Positions 40,586 through 49,524 of a DNA stretch of 64,000 bases are shown here, piece after piece; position 1 is the first letter of the stretch, and the number at the start of each line of letters is the position of its first letter. This DNA is from Bradyrhizobium sp. SZCCHNS1050. Its GTDB lineage: Bacteria; Pseudomonadota; Alphaproteobacteria; Rhizobiales; Xanthobacteraceae. Below the pieces are notes generated by a model, which saw nothing but the letters and a program-made list of their open reading frames with translations, had not been told where the DNA came from and searched no databases. The translations under genes were made by a program, and so were the position numbers. The stretch is taken from assembly GCF_032484785.1 (NCBI RefSeq), contig NZ_JAUETR010000001.1, positions 992,001 through 1,056,000 of the forward strand, written 5' to 3'.

Positions 40586-41857
40586 TCATGTCGCTTGTTC
40601 CGCAAGCTGGGACAGCGCGGCGTAGGTTCCACGCTGATAGACAGGAAGAGCACGGCGGCCGGCAGCACCGCGCCCAGTGGCAATCGTGGCCCCTGTTCCC
40701 GCCGAGACCGGCACGTGATGCTGAATCAGATAGATCATGATCAGGTCATTGACGGGATCGGCCTGCCACCAGGTGCCGAAGATGCCCGGCCAGGTGATCG
40801 TGCCCGGTGCGCCACAGGCATAGGGATTGCCGGCGGCATCCTCGACGATCGCAAGCCCTAGCCCAAATCCGCAGGTCTGCCACAGCGGCATGCCGGCGAA
40901 GGGAATCTGGCGCTGCGCGTCAATCAGCCGGTTGGTGCGCATCAGGTTGACGGTTTCGGGCCGCAACAGCCTGACGCCGTCCAGCTCGCCGCCTCCGAGC
41001 AGCATGCGCGCGAACCGATGATAATCGGGCGCGGACGAGATCAGCCCGCCGCCGCCCGGCGTATAGGACGGCGGCTCGTCATACATGACCGGCTCGACCT
41101 TCGCGAGCCGCCCCGCCGTCTCGTCATGTCCGTACAGGCTCGCCAGACGATCTCGCTTGGCGTGCGGCAACCAGAAATCGCTGTCGACCATGCCGAGCGG
41201 CGCGAAGATGCGCTCCTGTAGCACCTGCCGAAGCGGCCTGCCTGCGACCCGGCCGATCAGGAAGCCGAGCACGTCGGTCGAATGACCGTAGTGGAAGCAG
41301 TCGCCGGGCTGATACGCCAGCGGCAGCGTGCCGAGCGCCGCGAGCCATTCGTCGGGCGTCGACCGGTTCATCGCGGGATCACCGAGCGTGCGCTCATAGG
41401 CGACCTTCAACGGGCCTTCCGAGAAGAACGCGTAGGCGATGCCCGAGCGGTGCGTGAGCAGATCCTCGATGGTGATCGCGCGCCGGGCGGGCACGGTCTC
41501 GTCAAGCGGGCCGGCGGCGTCACGCAGGACCCGCAGATCGGCGAGCTCTGGAATCCAGCGGGAAATCGGGTCCGCCAAGGCGATCCTGCCTTCCTCGACC
41601 AGCATCATCGCCGCCACCGAGGCGATCGGCTTGGTCATCGACGCGATCCGGAACAACGTATCCGGGCGCATGGGGCTGTTGGTTTCGACGTCGCGCCAGC
41701 CGATCGTCTCGGCATGAACGATCTCGCCGCCGCGCGAGGTGAGAGACACGATGCCTGCGAGCTCGCCGCGATCGACGAATTCGGCGAGTGCCGGGCCGAT
41801 CGCTGCAAGCGCCGCAGGATCGAAGCCCCGACGGCGGCGGACGGCTTCACTGGTCAT
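40586..41857 (-). CDS. Serine hydrolase of the class C beta-lactamase family
   Basis: A 423-residue cytoplasmic esterase/beta-lactamase-fold protein. RIASMTKPIASVAAMMLVEEG holds the S-x-x-K motif (SMTK, about Ser72/Lys75). The Y-x-N-equivalent is FHYGHSTDVLGFLIGRV (about 200), and a third motif lies within GAPGTITWPGIFGTWWQADP (H/K-x-G replaced by WPG/GT). No signal peptide is visible, pointing to an esterase or transesterase rather than antibiotic resistance. Its minus-strand position before the orphan binding-protein gene suggests shared transcription; the substrate is unknown. Confidence 0.9.
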   Translation of the reverse strand: MTSEAVRRRRGFDPAALAAIGPALAEFVDRGELAGIVSLTSRGGEIVHAETIGWRDVETNSPMRPDTLFRIASMTKPIASVAAMMLVEEGRIALADPISRWIPELADLRVLRDAAGPLDETVPARRAITIEDLLTHRSGIAYAFFSEGPLKVAYERTLGDPAMNRSTPDEWLAALGTLPLAYQPGDCFHYGHSTDVLGFLIGRVAGRPLRQVLQERIFAPLGMVDSDFWLPHAKRDRLASLYGHDETAGRLAKVEPVMYDEPPSYTPGGGGLISSAPDYHRFARMLLGGGELDGVRLLRPETVNLMRTNRLIDAQRQIPFAGMPLWQTCGFGLGLAIVEDAAGNPYACGAPGTITWPGIFGTWWQADPVNDLIMIYLIQHHVPVSAGTGATIATGRGAAGRRALPVYQRGTYAALSQLAEQAT

Positions 41858-41976
41858 GAGCGGCGCTCCGACGGACAGAGTTCAGTTTTCGGCGCCGGCC
41901 GGCGCGGGTGACGGAGAGACAGCAGGGCATCCTGGCGCGCAAGCGACGCTCGGTCAGGCCATGGCCGATGAGAGGA

Positions 41977-43197
41977 TTAGTCCGCCTTGACGTCGTCGGT
42001 CAGAATCGGACCCGATATGATCCAGCGCTGACCGTCGAATTTCATCATCTGGAATTGCTTGCTGATACGGTAGTCATCGGGAGTTGTCGTCACCGACATC
42101 CCCGGCAGCCCGAGATCGGGAACGAAGCCCTTGATGCTGGTCGCCTGCTTCATGATGTTGGCGCGCGTCAGCTCGTCGCCGCATTGCCTGAGAATGTGGA
42201 CGAGCAGGGCCGCCGTCGAGTAGCCATAGGTCGCAAAGCCGCTGTTGGCGTCCTCGCCGGGCGCGTATTTCGCCATGAACGCCTTGTAGCGCTTCATGCC
42301 CTCGTCATCGGCCCATTGCGGATCGAGCGGATCCTTGCCGTAGGCGACCGAGATGATGTCCTTGGCATTCTCGAGCCCTGCGGGCACGAGCACCTGACCG
42401 ACCGCCGTCGCGTTGACCTCCAGGATGTGGACGGGCTTCCAGCCAAGCTCGGCGGCCTTCCTGATCGATTGCGCCGCGAATTTCGGCGTCGACATGTTGT
42501 AGAACAGATCGGCACCTGACGCCTTGAGCGTCACCAGCTGGGAATCGATCGTCGGATCGGACAGCTCGTAGGACATCTCTTTCACGATCATGCCGGCCTT
42601 GGCGCCGAGCCCGTCCTTCAGCCCCTTGACGTAGTCTTTGCCGAGGTCGTCGTTCTGATACAGGATGCCGATCTTCGCGTTCGGGTGGTTCTCCAGAATG
42701 TATCTGGCGTAGATGTGCGCTTCCGACTGGTAGTTCGGGTTGGCGGAGATCGTCCACGGAAAGTTCTTGGGATCGGTGAAGCGGGACGCTCCGCTTCCCG
42801 CCAGAAGCTGCGGAACGCCCTTGCCGTTCAGATATTTCTGGACCGCAGCGTTCGGCGGCGTGCCGATGATCTGGAACGTGGTCAGCACCTCGTCGCTTTC
42901 GACCAGCTTGCGCACCTGCTCGACGGTCTTCGGCGGGCTGTAGGCGTCGTCATACTGGATGAGGTTGATCTTGCGCCCGTTGACGCCGCCCTGCTCGTTG
43001 ATCATGCGGATATAGGCCGCTTCCGCCTTGCCGATGGCTCCGAAAGCGGAAGCCGGCCCGCTGAGCGGGTTCGTCTGGCCGATCTTGATCTCGGTGTCGG
43101 TGGCGCCGACGTCGTATTTCTTCTGCGCGAACGCCGGGGCTGAAAGCGCCACGCCGAGCATCAGCACGGCAGCCGCCGTCGACTCGATCCGTGTCAT
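41977..43197 (-). CDS. Orphan branched-chain amino-acid-type ABC substrate-binding protein
   Basis: A 406-residue receptor with a signal peptide MTRIESTAAAVLMLGVALSA ending in AFA (about 25). IKIGQTNPLSGPASAFGAIG (about 38-57) and NLIQYDDAYSPPKTVEQVRK (about 79-98) identify the HAAT family. The start at 43197 has CGGGAGGACAC. It has no permease or ATPase of its own; it may dock on the liv system at 35.3-40.3 kb or another. The divergent TetR and the palindrome between them suggest common control with acetoacetyl-CoA synthetase. Confidence 0.92.
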   Translation of the reverse strand: MTRIESTAAAVLMLGVALSAPAFAQKKYDVGATDTEIKIGQTNPLSGPASAFGAIGKAEAAYIRMINEQGGVNGRKINLIQYDDAYSPPKTVEQVRKLVESDEVLTTFQIIGTPPNAAVQKYLNGKGVPQLLAGSGASRFTDPKNFPWTISANPNYQSEAHIYARYILENHPNAKIGILYQNDDLGKDYVKGLKDGLGAKAGMIVKEMSYELSDPTIDSQLVTLKASGADLFYNMSTPKFAAQSIRKAAELGWKPVHILEVNATAVGQVLVPAGLENAKDIISVAYGKDPLDPQWADDEGMKRYKAFMAKYAPGEDANSGFATYGYSTAALLVHILRQCGDELTRANIMKQATSIKGFVPDLGLPGMSVTTTPDDYRISKQFQMMKFDGQRWIISGPILTDDVKAD

Positions 43198-43354
43198 GTG
43201 TCCTCCCGTGAGCGGCTGATCCATGGCCAGCCGATTGTCTTTGATGATGTTCGCGCACGACGAGACTGGCAGCGCGTTGCCCGCCGCCCGATCGTCGACC
43301 GTTCTCCATCAGGTCTCCGAGACCTACCGTCCGGCCGGCCGCCGGTCAAGTTCA

Positions 43355-43374
43355 TTCATTTAGCGCTAAATGAA
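43355..43374. promoter_or_regulatory. 20-bp perfect palindrome, probable TetR operator
   Basis: TTCATTTAGCGCTAAATGAA reads identically on both strands. It lies in the gap between the orphan binding-protein gene (start 43197) and the TetR gene (start 43480), 158 and 106 bp from the two starts. Its AT-rich arms around GCGC stand out in this GC-rich context. TetR-family dimers usually bind such sites next to their own gene, so autoregulation and control of both transcripts is likely. Confidence 0.85.
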
Positions 43375-43479
43375 AATGTTGGAAGCCCGAAGTCCTGCTT
43401 GACCGGGCGCGCCCACCCCCTCATCGTCAAACACCAACGGCGCCGTTCCTGTCTGCGCCGATCAGGGACCACGGAGAGC

Positions 43480-44172
43480 ATGCCAGCACAGCCGAAATCC
43501 GAGGGACGCCGCACGCGCGCGGAACAGCGCGCGACGACGGTGAAGCTGATCCTCGACACCAGCGAGGAGCTGTTCGCGCAGCTCGGCTATTTCGGCGTGA
43601 CGATCAAGGATGTGGCCGACAGGATGGGCATCCATCCTGCGCTGATCCATTACTACTTCGAGGGCAAGAGGGCGTTGTTCGATGCCGTGTTCGAACGCCG
43701 CATGGAATATGCTGTCACGGTGCGCACGGCCGGGCTGGATGCCTACGAGGCCAAGGTCGGAGATCGTCCGACCGTTGAAGGCGCGCTGCGTGCCTATTAT
43801 GACGGCGCGTTCGACGTCTACGTCAACGAAGAGGACAACTGGCGACACTTCGGCCGCATCTTCGCGCAGGTCGCCAACGCGCCGGGCTATGGCGTGGAGA
43901 TGATGGACACCTATCTCGATCCCATGGTGCTGCGTCTCATCGGGCTGCTGCAGAAGGCGTTGCCCGACGCCACGCCTGAGGACCTGTTCTGGAGCTTCCA
44001 GTTCACCTCCGGCGCCTACTCGCTGATCCTGTCACGGACCGGCCGGATCGACCGCCTGTCCGGCGGCCTGTGCAAGTCCGACGATTTCGCCGCGGTCCGC
44101 GAGCGGTTCGTGACCTTCATGGCCGGGGGCTTCAACGCGCTCTACAAGCGGCGGAAGCAGAAGTCGAAATGA
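43480..44172 (+). CDS. TetR-family transcriptional regulator
   Basis: A 230-residue one-component regulator. The N-terminal helix-turn-helix reads GVTIKDVADRMGIHPALIHYYFEGKRALFDAVF (positions about 38-70; key H-x-A-L-I-H-Y-Y-F recognition helix). The C-terminal all-helical part is the ligand-binding and dimer domain. The ATG at 43480 is preceded by GGAGAGC at short spacing; an upstream in-frame region is Pro/Arg-rich and unlikely to be coding. Acetoacetyl-CoA synthetase follows 48 bp later. Effector may be an acyl-CoA or the ligand of the adjacent receptor. Confidence 0.92.
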   Translation: MPAQPKSEGRRTRAEQRATTVKLILDTSEELFAQLGYFGVTIKDVADRMGIHPALIHYYFEGKRALFDAVFERRMEYAVTVRTAGLDAYEAKVGDRPTVEGALRAYYDGAFDVYVNEEDNWRHFGRIFAQVANAPGYGVEMMDTYLDPMVLRLIGLLQKALPDATPEDLFWSFQFTSGAYSLILSRTGRIDRLSGGLCKSDDFAAVRERFVTFMAGGFNALYKRRKQKSK

Positions 44173-44220
44173 GCGCCTCTTGGCGTCTCCTGGCCGTACC
44201 ATGCAAACAAGCCGGAACGA

Positions 44221-46269
44221 ATGATGATAGCTCCCTACGTCCCGCAAATGGCTCTCTATCGGCAATGGCTGAGGGACAATCGCGGCCTCCACTTGGAGAA
44301 CTTCGAGGAGATGCGGCAATGGTCCATCCGCGACCTCGACGGCTTCTGGCGCAGCATCTGGGACTATTATGACCTGCAGTCGCCGACCGCGTTTTCGACC
44401 GTCCTGGGCAAGCGCACGATGCCGGGAGCGGTCTGGTTTCCGGGCGCTTCGGTCAACTACGCCCAGCAAGTCTTTCGTCACGTCGAAGCCGCCGATGCGG
44501 CGGGCCTGCCTGCGATCATCAGCAGTCACGAGGACGGCAGGCTCACGGAGACGACCTGGCCCGAGCTCCGGCGAAAGGCAGCCGCCCTGGCGCTGCATCT
44601 GCGCGAGCAAGGTATAGCGCCCGGCGACCGGGTCGCCGCCTATCTGCCCAATATACCCGAAGCCATCATCGCGTTTCTCGCTTCGGCGAGCATTGGCGCG
44701 ATCTGGAGCGTCTGCGCGCCCGACATGGCCGCGCCCGCCGTGATCGACCGGTTCAAGCAGATCGAACCCAAGGTGCTGATCGCCTGCGATGCGGTCACCT
44801 ATGCCGGCCGCCGGCACGATCGCCGCGGTGTCATCGAGGAGCTGCGCCGGTCGTTGCCGACACTCGGCCACGTCATCCTGCACAGTGACGATGCCGGCGC
44901 GCCGGTGAGCGGCGGGGTTCGTCTCTCGGACGTTCTGGCAAGAACGAGCCCTGGCGTCGATGCCTTCGAGCCGGAGTGGCTTCCGTTCGAGCATCCGCTC
45001 TGGATCGTCTACTCGAGCGGCACCACCGGGCTGCCGAAGCCGATCGTGCATGGTCACGGCGGCATCATCATCGTCACGCTGGCCCTGCTCGGGCTGCACA
45101 ACGACATCGGCTGCTCCTATCAGCCCAATTCGTTCGGCGAGCGCTATCACTGGTACAGCTCGACCGGCTGGATCATGTGGAACAACCAGGTCGGCGCGCT
45201 CCTGAATGGCACCACGTGCTGCGTCTTCGACGGCAGCCCCGCCGGGCCGAAGGATCGTCCGGACTGGACCACGCTGTGGCGATTCGTGGCGAATTCGAAA
45301 TCCACCTTCTTCGGTGCGGGCGCGGCGTTCTTCGCGAGCTGCGTCAAGGCGGAGATCAACCTGACCGACGCGGGCGATCTGTCCCGTCTGCGTTGCCTCG
45401 GGTCCACCGGCTCGCCGCTCAGCGCCGACACGCAGGCCTGGTTCGATCTGCGGTTCGCGGCGCTGTCGCAGGTCAATGGCAGCCGGGCGCAGGCGCAAAT
45501 GTGGTGGGCCAACATCTCGGGCGGCACCGATTTCGCCGGCGCCTTCATCGGCGGCAACCGCGAATTGCCGCAGGTGCCCGGAACGATGCAGTGCCGCGTG
45601 CTCGGAGCAGCGGTCGAGGCCTTCAACGACCAGGGCCAGCCTGTCATCGGCGAGGTCGGAGAGCTCGTCTGCACCGCGCCGATGCCGTCGATGCCGCTGC
45701 GGTTCTGGAACGACGCGGGGAATGTCCGCTATCTCGCGAGCTATTTCGACGCCTTCGAGACGCGCGAGGGCGGGCCGGTCTGGCGGCACGGCGACTGGCT
45801 AAAGGTCGATCCGGACGGCTCCTGCGTGATCTATGGCCGCAGCGACGCGACCATCAATCGCCACGGGCTGCGCATGGGGACGAGCGAATTGTACTCGGCC
45901 ATCGAAGCGCTGCCGGAGATCCTGGATTCGCTGGTCGTCGATCTCGAATATCTCGGCCGAGACAGCTACATGCCGCTGTTCGTGGTGCTGCGCGACGGCG
46001 TCGCGCTCGATGCGGCGATGAAGCGGAAGATCAACATGGCGGTGGAAGCCAGCCTGTCGCGACGCTTCGTGCCTGACGACATCTTCGCGGTTGCCGAGAT
46101 TCCGCGCACGCTGTCCGGCAAGAAGCAGGAGCTCCCGATCAAGAAGCTCCTGCTCGGGCAGCCGCTCGACAAGGTCATCAACCGCGATGCGATGGCCAAT
46201 CCCGATTGCCTCGACTGGTACATCACGTTCGCCCAGAGCCGTTTGCAGAGCGGCTCAGGGGCGACGTAG
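44221..46269 (+). CDS. Acetoacetate-CoA ligase (acetoacetyl-CoA synthetase)
   Basis: AMP-forming ligase activating acetoacetate with ATP and CoA, which lets cells use ketone bodies and feeds polyhydroxybutyrate cycling. The 682 residues include the adenylation P-loop YSSGTTGLPK (about 260-269), the family-specific SSTGWIMWNNQVGALLNG, the hinge motif YGRSDATINRHGLRMGTSELYSAIEALPEI and a C-terminal PRTLSGKKQELPIKKLL with the catalytic lysine. GTSELYSAIEALPEILDSLV is closer to acetoacetyl-CoA than to acetyl-CoA synthetases. Possible starts at 44221 and 44224. Regulated, I infer, by the TetR protein immediately upstream. Confidence 0.9.
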   Translation: MMIAPYVPQMALYRQWLRDNRGLHLENFEEMRQWSIRDLDGFWRSIWDYYDLQSPTAFSTVLGKRTMPGAVWFPGASVNYAQQVFRHVEAADAAGLPAIISSHEDGRLTETTWPELRRKAAALALHLREQGIAPGDRVAAYLPNIPEAIIAFLASASIGAIWSVCAPDMAAPAVIDRFKQIEPKVLIACDAVTYAGRRHDRRGVIEELRRSLPTLGHVILHSDDAGAPVSGGVRLSDVLARTSPGVDAFEPEWLPFEHPLWIVYSSGTTGLPKPIVHGHGGIIIVTLALLGLHNDIGCSYQPNSFGERYHWYSSTGWIMWNNQVGALLNGTTCCVFDGSPAGPKDRPDWTTLWRFVANSKSTFFGAGAAFFASCVKAEINLTDAGDLSRLRCLGSTGSPLSADTQAWFDLRFAALSQVNGSRAQAQMWWANISGGTDFAGAFIGGNRELPQVPGTMQCRVLGAAVEAFNDQGQPVIGEVGELVCTAPMPSMPLRFWNDAGNVRYLASYFDAFETREGGPVWRHGDWLKVDPDGSCVIYGRSDATINRHGLRMGTSELYSAIEALPEILDSLVVDLEYLGRDSYMPLFVVLRDGVALDAAMKRKINMAVEASLSRRFVPDDIFAVAEIPRTLSGKKQELPIKKLLLGQPLDKVINRDAMANPDCLDWYITFAQSRLQSGSGAT

Positions 46270-46290
46270 CAGACGTACCCGAGCGAGCCG

Positions 46291-47199
46291 CTAGACCACC
46301 AGCCGGTCGAAATCGATCGCGACACGGCTTTCAGGAAAGATCTCCCGCGCCTCGGCGAGGATCTCCTCGTCGGGATAGCGGCCGGAGATGTGGTTCAGGA
46401 CGAGCTGCCTGACGTTGCTGGACGCCGCCAGCCCGGCGGCCTCCGCGGCCGTCAGGTGGCCGTAGTCGCGAGCCATGGCCGAATCGCGCCGGAGGAAGGT
46501 CGCCTCGATCACGAGCATGTCCGCGTCGCGGACGTGCTCGTGCAGACCCTCGGTCGTTTCCGCATCGCCGGCGATGACGAGCTTCTTCGCCCCCTGCGGA
46601 GGCCCCAGAACATCCTCGGGATCGATGGTTCGGCCGTCCTCCAGCGTGACCGGCCGGCCCTCCGCCAATGCCTTCCGCACGGGCCCATCAGGCACCGCGA
46701 GCGCTGCCAAACGGTCCGGCAGCAGATGGCGGCGAACTTGACTTACAAATTCGAAGCCGAAGCTGTCGGTGTCGCGGTGCCGGACGGGAAAGCAGTTGAT
46801 CATAAACTCGCCGGCGTCGAGAACCTCCCCGCGCCTGAGCGGAACGAGCTCAAGCGAGATCGGCGCGCGGCCCTCGCCCCACAGCCCCGCGAGCATTCGG
46901 ACCACCACATCGAGCGTCTCGGGGCCGCCGTGGACGCGCATGATGTCAGCGCTCCTGCGCAGCCGCAGGGTGGAAAACAGCCCGGGAATGCCGAGGACAT
47001 GGTCGAAATGGCCGTGGGTGAGCAGGATCCGATCGAGCCGGCGAAAGCCTGCCCCACTGCGGAGCAGCTGACGCTGGGTCCCCTCGCCGCAATCGACGAG
47101 AATGCGATGCCGGCCTGCCCGAACGAGAAGGCCAGGATGATTGCGGTCCGCCGACGGAACGCTCGCCGAGGTCCCCAGGAAAGTGAGCTCGAACATCAC
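46291..47199 (-). CDS. rnz: Ribonuclease Z (tRNA 3'-processing endonuclease)
   Basis: Zinc-dependent metallo-beta-lactamase-fold endonuclease that trims tRNA 3' ends. The 302 residues match short-form RNase Z. LTFLGTSASVPSADRNHPGLL (about 5-25), the metal motif ILLTHGHFDHVLGIPGLF (H-x-H-x-D-H, about 58-75) and the later KLVIAGDAETTEGL and NHISGRY histidine region are visible. The ATG overlaps the stop of a small upstream frame (47196-47300). Confidence 0.93.
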   Translation of the reverse strand: MMFELTFLGTSASVPSADRNHPGLLVRAGRHRILVDCGEGTQRQLLRSGAGFRRLDRILLTHGHFDHVLGIPGLFSTLRLRRSADIMRVHGGPETLDVVVRMLAGLWGEGRAPISLELVPLRRGEVLDAGEFMINCFPVRHRDTDSFGFEFVSQVRRHLLPDRLAALAVPDGPVRKALAEGRPVTLEDGRTIDPEDVLGPPQGAKKLVIAGDAETTEGLHEHVRDADMLVIEATFLRRDSAMARDYGHLTAAEAAGLAASSNVRQLVLNHISGRYPDEEILAEAREIFPESRVAIDFDRLVV

Positions 47200-47300
47200 A
47201 GCTGCTTCAGGCCCATGGTCGCAACGTCGTGAGCGGCTTTGACGGCAGGTCCCGACTGCGTTGCTTCGTCTCGATCACGGTCGGCGATCCCTTTGCTCAT
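47196..47300 (-). CDS. Possible 34-residue leader protein ahead of rnz
   Basis: A small frame starting ATG at 47300 (MSKGIADRDRDEATQSGPAV) and ending at a TGA that overlaps the rnz ATG (TGATG). Such stop-start overlaps usually mean translational coupling, and a GGAAA stretch precedes the ATG. The peptide is highly charged and matches no family I know. It may be a leader peptide or a chance frame. Confidence 0.3.
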   Translation of the reverse strand: MSKGIADRDRDEATQSGPAVKAAHDVATMGLKQL

Positions 47301-47430
47301 GAGCGTGTTTCCGTCGTCGCCGATTGAAGGCCGAGGGAGACCGACGTCGCAACGTCTTTGTAAGGGACGTCGTTGGCAGCCAGCACTTGGCTGTGCAGAC
47401 TTCATCGCCGCGCTCTGATAGAGCTTGGCC

Positions 47431-48537
47431 ATGCCAAGCTCCGGTCAGGAACAGGATGGCACGCCGACGGCCATTCGCAAGATCATCCACATCGACATGG
47501 ATGCATTCTACGCGTCGGTCGAGCAGCGGGACAATCCCGAGCTGCGCGGCAAGCCCGTGGCCGTCGGGGGATCGCGCGAGCGCGGCGTGGTGGCAGCCGC
47601 AAGCTACGAGGCTCGGGCGTTCGGCGTGCGCTCGGCCATGCCGTCGGTGACGGCAAAGCGCCAGTGCCCGGACCTGATCTTCGTCAAGCCGCGCTTCGAG
47701 GTCTACAAGGCCATCAGCCAGCAGATCCGCGCCATCTTCGCCGAGCACACGCCGATCATCGAACCTCTGTCGCTGGACGAGGCCTATCTGGACGTCACCG
47801 AGAATCTGCAAGGCATCCAGCTGGCACGCGACATCGCCTTGCAGATCCGGGCCAAGATCAAGGCCGAGACCGGACTCAATGCCTCCGCGGGAATCTCCTA
47901 CAACAAGTTCCTCGCCAAGCTGGCCTCGGACCATCGCAAGCCCAATGGGCAATACGTCATTTCGCCGGAGATGGGTCCGGCCTTTGTGGAGGGGCTGCCG
48001 GTCGGCAGGTTTCATGGCATCGGCCCGGCGACCGCAGCGAAATTCAACGCGCTCGGAATTCACACCGGGCTCGACATCCGCAACCAGACCCTGCCCTTCC
48101 TCCAGCAGCATTTCGGCAAGGCTGGCCACCACTACTATTGGATCTCGCGCGGCATCGACAATCGTCCGGTCCGAGCCAATCGCATCCGCAAATCAGTCGG
48201 CGCCGAAAACACCTTCTCGACCGACCTGACCGACTTCGAGCCGATGCTGGCGGAGCTGCAGCCGCTGATCGACAAGGTCTGGCAGCATTGCGAAGCCAGC
48301 GGCAACAGGGGCCGGACGGTCACGCTGAAGGTCAAGTTCGCGGACTTCGAAATCATCACACGCAGCAGGTCCGTCGCCAACCTGGTCGCGAGCCGGGAGG
48401 ATCTGGCACGCTTGTCCGTCGCGCTGCTTCAGAGCGAGATGCCCCTGGCCAAGCCGGTGCGGCTCCTCGGCGTCTCGCTGTCATCCTTGCAGCAGCAAGA
48501 CATCGCGGTGGAAGCCCAGCTGCCCCTGCTGATCTGA
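47431..48537 (+). CDS. dinB: DNA polymerase IV (Y-family)
   Basis: Error-prone translesion DNA polymerase, 368 residues. IIHIDMDAFYASVEQRDNPELRG (about 15-37) holds the first catalytic Asp pair. PLSLDEAYLDVTEN (about 111-124) holds the Asp-Glu pair with the S-L-D-E-A-Y motif. The helix-hairpin-helix FHGIGPATAAKFNALGIH and the little-finger domain follow. The ATG at 47431 gives MPSSGQEQDGT; an in-frame TTG lies two codons earlier. The C-terminus ends without an obvious clamp-binding QLxLF, though EAQLPLLI resembles it (Q-L-P-L-L). No alphaproteobacterial LexA box seen upstream. Confidence 0.95.
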   Translation: MPSSGQEQDGTPTAIRKIIHIDMDAFYASVEQRDNPELRGKPVAVGGSRERGVVAAASYEARAFGVRSAMPSVTAKRQCPDLIFVKPRFEVYKAISQQIRAIFAEHTPIIEPLSLDEAYLDVTENLQGIQLARDIALQIRAKIKAETGLNASAGISYNKFLAKLASDHRKPNGQYVISPEMGPAFVEGLPVGRFHGIGPATAAKFNALGIHTGLDIRNQTLPFLQQHFGKAGHHYYWISRGIDNRPVRANRIRKSVGAENTFSTDLTDFEPMLAELQPLIDKVWQHCEASGNRGRTVTLKVKFADFEIITRSRSVANLVASREDLARLSVALLQSEMPLAKPVRLLGVSLSSLQQQDIAVEAQLPLLI

Positions 48538-48597
48538 GGCGGGTCGACCCCAATGGCGACCGCGGCGGTCCCCCGATCGTTCCAGCACAGGGATGGG

Positions 48598-48628
48598 TTG
48601 ACAGCCGAACAATCGAGCGCTTTATTCT
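48598..48628 (+). promoter_or_regulatory. Candidate sigma-70-type promoter of the chromate-resistance operon
   Basis: TTGACA at 48598-48603 is followed after 17 bp by TTTATT (48621-48626), or after 19 bp by TATTCT (48623-48628). An inverted repeat CGGGGA-N9-TCCCCG lies just downstream (about 48636-48656), a possible operator or leader hairpin. The chrB-like start is at 48703. Confidence 0.5.
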
Positions 48629-48702
48629 GCGGCACGGGGATGTGCGATCTCCCCGCGAGGCGACATGCCCAAGAATCGCGTCCTGGTCACCAAGGGCGCA
48701 GC

Positions 48703-49524
48703 ATGTCATCATCATACACCTCGATCTCACCCGAAAAATTGTCTCGACTGATCGGCACGGCGACCTCGCCACGGCTCGTCGACGTGCGTGTCGACGAGGA
48801 TTTCGCCGCCGACCCACGCCTCATCCCCGGCGCCGTCAGGCGCTCCCATCTCGACGTGCAGCAATGGGCACCGAGCTTCACCGGCCAATCGGTTGTCGTG
48901 ATCTGCCAGAAAGGCAAGAAGCTGAGCGAAGGCACCGCGGCCTGGCTCCGGTGCAGCAACGTCGCAGCCGAGGTCCTCGAGGGCGGCCACGTCGGCTGGA
49001 CGGAGTCCCAACTCCCGACCGTGCCGGCCGACAGAATTCCGAGCAGGGACGACCGCGGCCGCACCGTCTGGGTCACGCGATCACGTCCCAAGATCGACCG
49101 CATCGCCTGTCCATGGCTGATCCGTCGCTTCGTCGACCCTGCAGCGGTCTTCCTGTTCGTGACGCCGGCCGAAGTCGAAGCCGTCGCCGAGCGTTTCCAA
49201 GCCACTCCCTTCGACATCGAGAATGTCTTCTGGAGCCACCGCGGCGAGCTTTGCACCTTCGACGTCATGGTCGAGGAGCTCGGTCTGCGGACACCACCAT
49301 TGGAACGACTCGCCACGCTGGTGCGGGCCGCGGATACGGCGCGACTTGATCTCTCGCCCGAGGCTCCCGGCCTCCTTGCCGCTTCACTCGGGCTGTCGCG
49401 AATGTACGACGACGATCTGGAGCAGTTGAGCGCGGGGCTGCTGCTCTATGATGCCTTCTACCGCTGGTGCCGCGACGCCACGAAGGAGGCGCACAACTGG
49501 CCGTCCAGCAAGGTGAAGTCATGA
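48703..49524 (+). CDS. Rhodanese-ChrB fusion, chromate-resistance protein
   Basis: A 273-residue two-domain protein. Residues about 1-110 form a rhodanese-like domain (RLVDVRVDEDFAADPRLIPGAV, then the active loop VVVICQKGKKLSEG with its Cys about 68). Residues about 125-273 form the ChrB C-terminal domain (SRPKIDRIACPWLIRRFVDPAAVFLFV). Classical ChrB has a different N-terminal part, so this is the rhodanese-fused variant. The start at 48703 is near CGCAGC without a strong ribosome site. It overlaps chrA by 4 bp. Chromate and sulfate chemistry are related through ChrA and sulfur handling; a direct regulatory role like that of classical ChrB is inferred only. Confidence 0.85.
   Translation: MSSSYTSISPEKLSRLIGTATSPRLVDVRVDEDFAADPRLIPGAVRRSHLDVQQWAPSFTGQSVVVICQKGKKLSEGTAAWLRCSNVAAEVLEGGHVGWTESQLPTVPADRIPSRDDRGRTVWVTRSRPKIDRIACPWLIRRFVDPAAVFLFVTPAEVEAVAERFQATPFDIENVFWSHRGELCTFDVMVEELGLRTPPLERLATLVRAADTARLDLSPEAPGLLAASLGLSRMYDDDLEQLSAGLLLYDAFYRWCRDATKEAHNWPSSKVKS

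Noticed and set aside
40586..41857. Antibiotic-resistance beta-lactamase
   Set aside because: S-x-x-K family member, but there is no signal peptide and the third motif is atypical, so an esterase-type hydrolase is more likely.
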